Origin: Gyrodactylus bullatarudis
Taxonomy: Eukaryota > Platyhelminthes > Monogenea > Gyrodactylidea > Gyrodactylidae
Length of the DNA stretch: 64,000 bases
NCBI GenBank assembly: GCA_012064415.1
Contig: SSNU01000055.1
Span: 1-64,000, forward strand
Reading direction: 5' to 3'
Part shown: positions 27,001 to 39,000 of the stretch, piece by piece
Position numbering within the stretch: position 1 is the stretch's first letter
Layout of the letters: each line of letters opens with the position of its first letter
The notes under the pieces: generated by a model
Database searches by the model: none
Seen by the model: only the letters and a program-made list of their open reading frames with translations
Told to the model about the DNA's origin: nothing
Program-made: the position numbers and the translations under genes

Positions 27001-30000
27001 AAAAGATAAGATTCTGCATCTATATCGATGATATTATTTTAATGGATTCCTTCTTCTGTGTGAACAATGCACATTGATCATCTGAATGTGAAATAAAATA
27101 AATAAAACTTTCTCTGATGTTTCAACAGTGATAACAGCACGTTCAATGCCCTAAATTTTAATTTGAGAAAGGTGAATGATAATTTCTTCTATCTCTTGTG
27201 CTCACTCGTATACCTTTTTCTTACATCTCCCCAGAAAAAGGAATAGAAAAAATAGGAGAGAATTATAAATTAAAATTTTCACCCCCAAACTATACTTCCC
27301 CCTCTCCTTGCCCTGTCCTGTCTATCCTTGTGCGTGTGTGTTTATAATCCGGCTGAGTCCCTTTAAACTCATTCATCGCTCTTCTTTCTGTCATCAGCAC
27401 ACATCAAGGAAGAAATAGGAAAAGAAAGAAATTATGTTAAAGAAAGGGGAAAAGTTTTCCTATTTCTTTTCTCCCTATCCTTTTTTTGATGAAGCAATTT
27501 TCATCTTTTTCTTCACTCATTAAAAGAAATGTCTGTCCTCTTTTGGTCAGTGTGTAGGGAGACAAAAAAAGTTATTCCCGATGCTAATTATTAATGTGCG
27601 TGTATTTCTATATATCTAAAGAAATAGTTGAAGAAGAACAACAATGATGACGATGATGATGAATAACAAAAAGAGGCGGGCAGGAACAGTTCTCATTTTC
27701 ATAAAAATAGACTTTACTCTGAAATTCTCCTCTTTTTTTAAATTATAGTTTTCCCCCTTCTTTTCAGTTCTTAGCATCACTTTGAACGTAAAAGGCTTGT
27801 TTGTGCTGCATTTCTGATGCATTTCCAAAATTACTAAAATCACCTCTCTAAATTCTGCTTTAGCATGAATATTTCCAAATAAAAAATGTTTTTTAACGAG
27901 CAGAATTCATGAAAAAAAACAACTCTCAAAAAACTAGGATATAAGCCATTTTTGCAACTTTAATTCAAGTTAAAATCATGAAAGTAAAAAACATTTGAAA
28001 ATTTTCACAATTTTGTTTATCTTTTTACAGAAACATAAATTTGAGGCAGAATTTTGTGGGATGATGTTAGAATACTTTAAGATTAATTCTATCATATCGA
28101 TAGACGATTTTAGTAATTTCGTCCAAGTCTATAAGACTTTAGATTTCTAATTAAGTCAATATTAAAATAAAATTCTTTCTTGTAAAGTTATTCGTTATAG
28201 TTTTCTGGAAAAATAAAATGTATGGTATTCTGAGCAAAAGTGACAATTGTTTAATAAAGTAATAGAATAAAAAAAGTCTGTGTTTTTATGACCAATAAAT
28301 TCGTCTATAATTATCCTGGAGTTTATGCAAGTTGGAATAAAGGAGGCCTTTTGTATACTCAAGTTTATAGATATGAGAAATGACTGATGTAATATCAATT
28401 GGATAATTACATTTAGTTATTTTATAATTTTCATTTATTATATTAAAAGAATTATGAGAATTTTGGAATAGATTCGCAGATTTAGATTTTGGTAAATAAA
28501 CTTAAATCCAGAGACTAGGATCCAAGAGTTTTATCACTCTAGGTGCTTAGATAGCATATCCCACAGGTTCCTTAGTGCATTTAGAAATAATCTAAGTATC
28601 CATTTTTGGTAGACATATACTGGAGTTTCGTTCTCTTTTGGACTCGTCAGTATGCCACAACCTGGTGTTTGTTCACGATGGGATCCATTTCTTAGCTGTA
28701 ACATTCAGCAACATAGGCTAATCCATTACCAAATAAGACGAATCTTTGGGATATATTACCAGAGCACTTAGAACGAAATAATTGTAAATAATCTTTGTGA
28801 TAATAGTTTCTGCACTATTACACTAAAAGACATCATGAAAGTTTAAAAACTTTATTGTATTGTCATCATCCGACAAAGGTTTTACCACAGAGAAATTAAA
28901 CATCTAGAATCCTTAGATCAGATTACCTTTGAAAAAAATGAAAAATTCTCTATTTCTCTATTTAATGGCTTTGTATACAATATTTCAACCAGGGTTTTAT
29001 TTATTTCCAGATCAGTTAAGTTGAACTATTTAATGTAAAATTCAAGAGGATAATGAAAATCCTTTCTCCTCTTTCAGGCATTGGGGACAGTAGAAATTCA
29101 GTTAAATTAATATCATCAGAGCTTCAACTGTTGCAAAAGAAATTGCGTCACGCGAGGCAATCACAAGATCTATCCACATCAAACACAATAAAGGAAGATC
29201 AACAACGTCGTCTTAATTTGCACAAAACACGAATGTTGCTCACTGAGCAGGAGAAGAAACTTTTCGATGAACTTCGTAAACTTCGTGTTCCAAACAATCG
29301 AGGTAATTTTGTTTTTCTTTGATAGAAATTAAACTGATTTTTTTCCTTTTTCTCAAAAATACAATACATATTGAAACTATAATTCAGTTTGCTTGTCTAA
29401 TCGTGATCCTAGAGATCGACTTATGAAAACTCTTTGACCTTGATAACAAAAAAAATTAAGCTCAAAAAATTGAGATTTTGGGATTTCAAAATTGTCATAT
29501 TCTTGTTGAAATTTTTTTCTTCCAAACTTTTGTTTTCTATATCGTTAAAGTGGCCTTTATGGTCTAGATTACAAAGAATCTTAACCCTTTCGATACAATA
29601 GCAGAACGAATAAAGTTTCAGGCTTAATTCTCTCACAGAATTACGTAAAATGTGATGATAAAAAACATTTACTAGGATAAAATTTTTTCTTACACATAAT
29701 TTCATCAGGGTCTGATTTATATTGAAATTCCCATCTACTGGTGAGTAATTTAGATTGAAACTTTGCCAATGAAGGGGTTTATTTGAAAGTTAATTTTTTC
29801 AAAGACTCAATTAATGTCAAAAAGGATATCTTTTAAATTTCATTCGATCTTATTACAAAATAACCTAGATATTGAATATCTAAGGTGAAAATGGGGTTGA
29901 AAATTGCCCATTTTCACGAGACTATTGATGGAACTGCTCAATGATTTCATGCATAAAAAATATACCTTGTTTTGGATTAACTATTTAGCTTCTACGGAAA

Positions 30001-33000
30001 TTAATCTTATTATCTCTGAACATTGACAAGTTTAATAATTTCGATCAAAAAGAATCATGAATTAAGGAATTCTACTTCCTTGAGTAAAAATTCAAATATC
30101 TATGGCATTCTTATGCCTGGCTAGCAAAAATATAGCATGATAGCAAACCAAGATAGTTTGTGATATACTATCAAAAAATAATCATAAAAAATGTTTCAAA
30201 ATCATTGGAAAAAATCAGTTTGACCTCTGGTATCGAAAGGGTTAATATTTGATAAGGGTTTATGTTTGATGAAAGATTAAATTAATCAAAGGTGAAACTT
30301 TTTTTATAATAACAAAAATAGGTTATCCATTTAAAAAGTACAAGTACTAAGTGTAAGGAATTTCCTTGCCAAAAGATTAATTGCACGCCCTGATATTACC
30401 TTGGCATAATTTCTGAATGAATTTACACTTTAATTTTACTGTCATACATAAAACTGATTATTTCATTCACTCTGGATTATAATTTTGAACCAACTTTCTT
30501 TTAAAAAATATATAGATGGAATCTTGGATGATTATAGGAATGTTCCTGGGTTAAAGTCAGATCGGGAGAACGAGAAATTATTAGCCAGACCCCCACGTCC
30601 CTATCTTGGTGCAATGCGTTACGATGAACAATTCCGCAAGCACACTGTTTCTATGGAAGAATATGGTCATTTTCATACCTGATCCACTTAAGTCCTTTCT
30701 TATTTTGATTTTACATTTCAGATGACAATGATTTCTCAGGGGATGTGACGAGCCAACGCCAAAGATATCATTCTGAAAGTGCCATACTACACGATTTCAA
30801 AGCTGATTCTGCATGTAAGTAATTAGTAAACTAAAGCATCAAATTTCCAACTTTTAGACTGAACATTTTTGTTGATTTGAGACACTGATATTTCAAATCA
30901 AAATTAGACAAATGATTCCAATTTGGTCTCAGAAATATGTTATTATTGTGGGAAATCGGACTTTCTGAAATTTCCAATTCCTACATAGGAGAACATCACA
31001 AGATTTTTAAGTTTAATTTTCTCTTTAAAAGGAAGAATTTTGGTGCATTTTTCTGTATAAAAAAAGCATTAAATCTTAAGAAATACTAGCTTTAGTAAAA
31101 ATGACTACGAAAGCTCAGGTAGGATTCGTAAATATTGATAAGGAAATTTTGCGAAATGAAAACTTTTTTCGTAATTAATAATATCTGTTCAATTTGGGTA
31201 ACTTGATAGTTTTAATGAAACAAGGGATAATTCGCTCATTAAAAATCAATGATGAAACAAACTAGAAATGTCAACAGTCGAAGAAATTCAATCCCTTCTC
31301 TTCAATTCCCAATATATCCCATCAAACAGGACACACATACCCCCACACTATTCTATAGACTTTTTCTTTACAAAAGAATGATTCTATTGATAAGTTATCT
31401 CCATCTCTCTTCCCTTTCGTTATTATTTCATCTGTGAGACTTGATTCATTATCTCTTTCCCTTAGAGTTTATCAATCCGTAAACAAACTTTTTTTCATTA
31501 AAAGTAGAACAGAAAGTTAAATCATTTCAACCACAACAAAGAGCTTCCACGACTACTCCGGATGTGTGGAGTTATGATCAACACACAGCATGAGAGAAAG
31601 ATTCTTATCGATAAACGCCAATGAACATTTTGACGAATAAAACTAGGATTTATTGGTTGAGTACAGTTTTTCTCGATGAATTTGGAGTCAAAAAAATAAG
31701 TATGAAGTTGGGAATGATTTTTACGAGAAATCCGATTTTTTCATCATAAGTTTAAAAATGATAAGATGAAAGATTTTTTGGAACCCTACTCATTTTGCCC
31801 ACTTTTACGATTTGAGGAATGAAACCAGTAATTAGCAATTGAAGTTAATTTTTTAACATTACACAACAGAAAACAAGAGAGTTTACATGTTTTTCAAGGT
31901 TTATGATATGAGCCATATCTTATTTTTCATTATTTTGTGTAAAATTGATAGAGTACTTTTTTTCAATCTTGGATCAACTGGTCAGGATGAAAAAATTTTC
32001 TTCTTGATCTGATCTAATTTTCTCGGTCGATGATATGAGTAAGGGTCGATTTTTATTTCGTTGATTAAACTCTCTGAGAAAACTAAAGAAACCTCGTTTG
32101 TGATCAACGTTTTGAGATCCGATCCTGATCAAAAATAATTTTTTCTTCCAAAATTGATTTTCATCTGTAGCTGTTTTCAAGATATCCTTTATTCGTTTGC
32201 AACAAAAATTAACGTTAAATCGAAGGGGAGAAATTTTTCCAGAATAGATTTTACACAAATATGATTTTTGTTTTAGAGTGACAACACAAAATTTCTCTTC
32301 GAAATTAGATGAGATCAAGAAGAAAATTTTTTCATCCTGACCAGTTGATCCAAGATTGAAAAAAAGTACTCTATCAATTTTACACAAAATAATGAAAAAT
32401 AAGATATGACTCATATCATAAACCTTGAAAAACATGTAAACTCTCTTGTTTTCTGTTGTGTAATGTTAAAAAATTAACTTCAATTGCTAATTACTGGTTT
32501 CATTGCATACGACTTAATCATAATTACCCTCCCTATACTTCAATGTTAAGATTCTGAGTCAAACACATGGATGTGTGTGAGGGTATGAAATTGCCTTATA
32601 TACCTTCGAATACACCATATCATTCCACTATTTATGAGAAGCTACGTCTGATTTGTCATTCCACTATTCTTGTTTCTCTCTTGGTTATTGACTGTACATA
32701 ACTTCTGTATCGTTTGTGACTCGAATTTCGTTTTTTGATCTTTTTCAATATTTTAAAATTAATGAAATTTCAACAAATCAAAATCCCTCAAAAATACCTT
32801 TCGAAAATTTAGTGGCGATACTCTGCTTCCTCGTCTTAGTGTGATCCTGAAAATCAACTCTTGATCGCTCTCTCACTTTGAAATTAATAAAAATTTTCAG
32901 TTCAAATGTCAAAAATGGTATTCTGGCGCCAAAACGAAATTTGAAAAAAAACCTTATTTTTCATTAAAAAATTTTTTTTCTTCAAACCGTAAAAGTGAGC

Positions 33001-36000
33001 AACATGAGTAGGATTCTAAAAATGAAAAAATCGAATTTTTCATAAAAATCATAGATTCCAATCAACAAAATTTTTCAACTTGATAGGAAAAATTTGGATA
33101 CCTTGATGAAACGATTGAGGTTATTTTAAGAATCATAAATTTCCAACTTCATTGAGAGAATAGCTCTAAGGATGCTGGAGCGTGTAAACTTTCATTATGA
33201 ATTCGAAGAGAATTTGTATTAAAACTACAAAGTAAAGTCTTATGAAATTAGAGATCAACTATTCTAAATTATATCGATCTAATGCCTTTTCAATCAAATA
33301 TCCATAAATCTTGTAATGAAAATAGTTTATATGATGAGATAAATCATGCTTTTTTCATTATAATAAAACATTGAATAACCATTAGTCATAGTGTGTGGAA
33401 CTTTCCTATTTTCTCTAAAAATGCTTATTACAGGTAAGCTTCGGAAAATTCCTGATTCTGTAAAATAATTTTCAAATGATTCTAGTTTATAGGTATTTTT
33501 AAAAAATGCGAAATTAAAAAAAATCTATAAATGAGTTACTGTAATTACCAGAAAAACTTCTTCTATCATTCAAGTATCGTTTTTCATGGTGTTCTTTTAT
33601 TAATATTTGATATATTCCTATTATAACATCGTTTTTGGTGAGCTAAATAGAAGTTAAATACCTAGAAAATCAATCGTTCAGACCAATCAAGAACAGGAAT
33701 TACTGTTTTGAGACCTTCGTCTTGTTCAGTCTCTTAAAAATGGAAATGTTATTATCGAAAATGATTGAAATTTAATCACTTATCAGATAGGCACTATTTG
33801 TTGAGATATTCATCGTTCTTCAGATGCACAAAATGAATTCTTAGATTCCAAAGACTTGAATCATCCAAAATGTGAACATATATAAACAAATTATCTATTA
33901 TCAAAAATATAAACTTTTCTGGGTAATTTTTTTTATTTCTGCAACTCTGTAGAAATAATTTTTGCAGGAATTTATTGTATCAGGAATTTCCCGAAGCTTA
34001 ACTACAGGTAATTTTACAGATATTTTTAAAGAAATTGCAAAAAATAGAATTTTCTAATCATGTCGAACAGCTATAGTAGAGACTTTTATTATAGAGCTGG
34101 TTAAATATCAATGTGGCAATTTATTTAGTCATTAAAAATTGTTTTGGTTCTTTCTTCAATAAAACTTCAAAAAGTGTGCTTCCTTCATGATTCGTGCATA
34201 TTTCGGAAATTGTTATTGAATTTTCTTAAACACTGCTAGAATATGACGGATTAGGGATATTTTGCGAGTTATATGGCTGCTCAGGGACTTCGATTGTTGA
34301 GTTTCCAAATGATTCTCTTTCATCTTACGTGTAATAAATTAAACAAATCTCTTTTTTTATTTTAAACACAAAAATATACAGAAATTTCTACAGTTACAGA
34401 TATTTCCACAGACTAATCAGTCATTGAGTAAAATTTAGAGGTTGAGACAAACTTACTGGTTCTGAGAAAAAGTTCAATCTCTAAATTTTGGATAATTTCT
34501 CTTCGTGCGATAGTAAAAAAAACTCAAATGGTTCGATTTCCCAAAATACTGACAAATTCGAAATCTTCGTCTATTGTTGTTCTCATATATATTGGACATC
34601 CAACTGTCTCAAATCGTTGAAAAATTGAACTGCCAGATGGAATTTTTTAATCGAAAAATAATATTTTCCTTACTTTCCGGAGAAAAATATTGAGTTTTTT
34701 GTAAAGAATAGTAAAAAAAACCTTACAAAAAAGTAGATTTTTCTTCCTTTAAGACTAATCAGAATAGAATTGATTTGGTAAGATAATTTTCTGGTAGAGA
34801 GACATTTGTCAGAGAATGGAAGAGGAATCATGGAAATCAGATAATCAGTGGTAATGAATACGTGTCAGATAATACCTTAGTAATTAGATTCGTCAAATGA
34901 TTCACGTTTCCTCTTCATTTGTCAAGGAAAAAAAAAACAGAAAGAGAGAGACAAATGAAATAATAAGCTGTTTATTTTAGCAATTTAATCTCTACTGATT
35001 GTTTCATGATTGTGTGTATAAATTCTATTACATTTCTGATAAGATTATCATCAGCATTGAGCAATGAGCATCCCCACTATAAAATATATACACTGTATAT
35101 ATAATACATACCGATATATTTTGTCTCTATTAGAATTGTGAAAATTAGTACAGTTTCTCCTTCCTCTTTATATCTTCTTCGAAAAAGACAACATAACAAG
35201 AAATTGTAATAATAATAACTGTTTCTATCATATCATTCAATTTATTTTCTTCTTATGAAAAAAAGTAATAATTCTCGTGAATGCGATCAGGGAGATGAAC
35301 TGATTTTATAATTACCTATAATCTTTCATTTCTTTCCATCGAAATGAGATTTTCTTTCCTCATCTCGTGTGTAATTATTGTTGGGGAAATAAATTCATGT
35401 TTTTACAATCACAATAAATCATAATAATACAATTATAGCAAGCGAGAAATTCTTCAAGATGTGCCTCTGTCATAACCTATGAGGGGTTATTCGAATTGTT
35501 AATAAACAAGCAGGGTTTATGGCAGATAACAGCTATATGGAGTATTATTATTAGAATTATAGGACTATAGAAAAACGCTTATGAAAATTCTTACACACAA
35601 CAAACAAAGTTTCAATGCTCTTTTCAGAGTAATTAGAACAGAATCTGATTACTGATCAAAAAAATCGCTAGGAAACAATTTCCCCTTGCTTACACTCGAA
35701 TGGAAATGTATCGCTCTGTGAATTTTTCTCTATCTTTATCCTCTCTAAAGGTAATTCCAAATATCCAGAGAGGGGAGAGGAACTATTATTTTATTTGATT
35801 AGATTTTTAAAAAATATAAAAAAACAAGTTTGAGTAAACATTGCACACTTGGGATTACTATGGTGCAATAAATAAACTTGATGTTGCACTCTGACAGGGG
35901 TGATTCAATCGAAAGATTTCTCCTCTGAGACAAATCTAAGCTATAGAGAATTCAAAGTAATTCTCTTTGCTAACTGCCTTTTTTCTCATTAAAAATAATC

Positions 36001-39000
36001 CACAAATTTTGTCAGATACTGCTGTAAAGTTATTTTACTTCTCATCTATAGGAATTATCCTCTTCAGAGGTAGCGAAATTTTGTAAGATTCGCGTAGGTT
36101 TTTTCCAGCAAAGGTTCTATATAAGGAGAAAGTTCACTTTCAATCTTTGAGTAGAAGCTTAACCGTTCAAAATATTTATCTGAAAATAAATCTGATTGAG
36201 AGGGGTTTTCTGAAATAAGAATAATTGATTTGAGGAAGCGTTGAAATTTTCATTGGGGTTATTTTTGGAAAAAAAATATTTCCTTTGGGGTGATTTTTGG
36301 AATTAACCCTATAATAATTTGCATTTGAAGGATAAGAGTCTTTTCCAAGAGTTCTAAACACAATCGACTCTAGATTTTTTTTCAATTTTAGATTCTGTAA
36401 TAATTTCCCCTGATAATCAGTCTACTTATGAAGATGTTCCTATCAGATCATCGTGTCTTGAGGATGAAAAATCTGAGTCTGATCTACACACGCAGAAATC
36501 TTTGTTAACTGAAACTAGTAAATTTTAGCATGTTTTACTTTATGGCATGCTCCAAGCATTCTTTAGATGGCATGAGGAAATAATTTGAATGATATATTCT
36601 AATTTTCCATATTTTTTCATTTCTAGATCGAGATGGATTCAAGAAGAAGCTTTCCAACAGTTATTGGAATAACCTTAATATGGTGAGTCCTTATGGTCCT
36701 TTTTGAGAAGAATTCGCCACCATTTTTCAATGAATTTCACTACGAGAAATGATAAATTTTGAATTATTGGACACACTATGATCCTTTTGAATCAAATTTT
36801 CACGTCAAATTAATATCAAATATATTCTGAATAAACCCTGAAGAAATTCGGTCAATTCGGGAAAAAATTAACGATATGGGAATAAGGGAAATGGCATATC
36901 AGAACATGAAAATTTTTTAATTTAGTTTTCGAAAATGGCAATTATGGAGCATAAAGAGAATCCATTTGAAGCATGAAATAGAAAAGTGTTCGGGGAAAAA
37001 TTGTCTTTTTCTAATATACATAAATTCGGGTTTCCTTTAGAATCTAATGACAATATGGAGAAATATTAATTTATTTGAGTCGATAATTGGCACAGATCAA
37101 AATTAGGCCAAGAGACCTCAATCGTGTCACTACAATCTATCAATAATAATGAAATAAAATCCTTTTGTATCAAAATTTTGAATGAGCAGTCCTGATAATA
37201 CTGAAATCTGCATTTTCATTTACGTTTTTTTTCGTTATCTTTATCCCTTGCTGAGATAAGCCATTCTCTTCCATTAACAATTAGCACATCATATCGCTTA
37301 CAACTATACATCTTGTTTCAGCGTTCTTCAAGAACTTGATACGACTTATTAAGAATATTCAATTTTGGAGAGAATTTCCAGTATTTTTTTCCAAGTAATC
37401 ATGAAAATTTTTCTTAGCTCTAGCATCGTCATCCTGAAACATCTTTATTAATTTGATGAATCAAAACGATGAAGAAGGTATTGGCAAGTTTTTCAAGGGT
37501 TAGGCCAAAAATAGTATTTTATGTATTTTTATAGGCAGAATACTCTAAAGGCCTGATTAAAAATAACCTGGTTTGAAACCAAACATAAAATCAGGATTGT
37601 ACAAAGGTTTAATACAAAACTTAAATTACAAATCCATCTCTGAATATCAATTCTAATCAATAGTGAAATACAAAATAACTCTAGATATAAATTTTATCTA
37701 GAGCGTAAACTTGGTAAGAATTTTTGAGAAAGAATTTATTCAAATGATAAACTAATTTCGTACTGACTCAAAACTTATTTATAAACATACTGATTCAAAG
37801 GTTAACATATTCACTGTATATATATCTGTATGTATTGGGATAAGAAAAAAAATGTATAAATATTTTATTAAATTATCATACCTAGGTAGAGAAATATTTT
37901 TATCGATTCAGCAGTTATTTGATCTCGAATTTAATTTTCTCACAGCAAATACACCAAGGGAATATGAGTATGGTTATCCCCGACCAATTTTCTCTCCCAT
38001 ACCAACAGGGATAGTAGCAATTTTACTATGAATTTAGATTAGTTTCGAACAATTTTGTGAATCTTTTGCTTTTGTTCAGTAGTTACTTTCAGTCATAATT
38101 TTTTCTTTTTCTAACCAAAGACCATTTACAATTATGAATTATTTAAATTTTGTCATCAGGGTTCAGTTAAAATGTCTTGAAATGTATTATTTTGAAGATA
38201 AGACACATAACTTTTGCATAGTATAAACAATGGTTTTTACTCCAATTTCATTGGTCAATAGTTTAATTGAATATCATTGGACAATGGACCATGTTTTAAA
38301 CTTTTAATCAAGTTTTTAAAAATGATCAATGAATTTCTCGATAATATTCTGATCTCATGGATAAGATAAATATTCGTCTTACATGAAATACTACAAGATA
38401 TTTCCTAGTTTATCCTGTTCCTTTTTTTCAAATCTGAATTTTGTTGTAATTCTATTGATTTATTCTGCTCAATTTTGAAACATTATCAGAGAAAGAAAAT
38501 GGAAGAAATGTATTTTAATGTATAAATATATATACATATATTTATACAAATATAGATTCTATTTATACACTGAATAATGTGGAAACTTTTCTTCATTCAT
38601 TCCTGTGTAAAAAAGAGAGATGTATCTTATATCATGGCATTTCTTTGTATCATCTTCACTGTATTATAAAAATGCCTCTGTGAATATAATTCGATCTCCA
38701 CCAGATGAAAATCTATATGAAGGTAAGATATTTCGAAATGTAAGTTTATGTAGTTTGACTGAAACAAAAAAATTAAATCTATAATTTTTAAAGATTTAAC
38801 AAATTTGGGAAATAAGGTTTTTTCCAATTCCTGCATAAACTTCTTACAAGTAGACAAAATTGAAAATTGATTAAAATACAAACATAAAATGCCGAATTTT
38901 CAATTCAAAGTTTAACCCTTCATGACCCAAATTATTTAGAAGATTTGTAACTTTACTCTAAAACCAGTTATATTTTAAAATATAAGAGATAACGAGCAGA

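Larger units (their letters stand above)
24236..29077 (+). other. Tensin intron, 4.8 kb
   Basis: It contains the fold-back and nested TTAA elements near 26 kb, a 96-bp duplicated block, and one copy of a 320-bp repeat, each listed separately. The stretches 27000-27900 and 28320-29070 show no gene. Confidence 0.65.
30815..36391 (+). other. Tensin intron, 5.6 kb, with nested hairpin elements
   Basis: It holds the fold-back pair at 31698-33060, an inverted-repeat element at 33434-34002, a fold-back fragment at 34456-34735 and a dispersed repeat at 36098-36310. The stretch 34760-36090 shows nothing I recognise. Confidence 0.65.

Noticed and set aside
31974..32435. 153-codon minus-strand frame
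   Set aside because: It spans an arm and the loop of a fold-back element and resembles no protein.
38910..38930. TTAACCCTTCATGACCC as a piggyBac-type end
   Set aside because: No inverse partner with TTAA found nearby.
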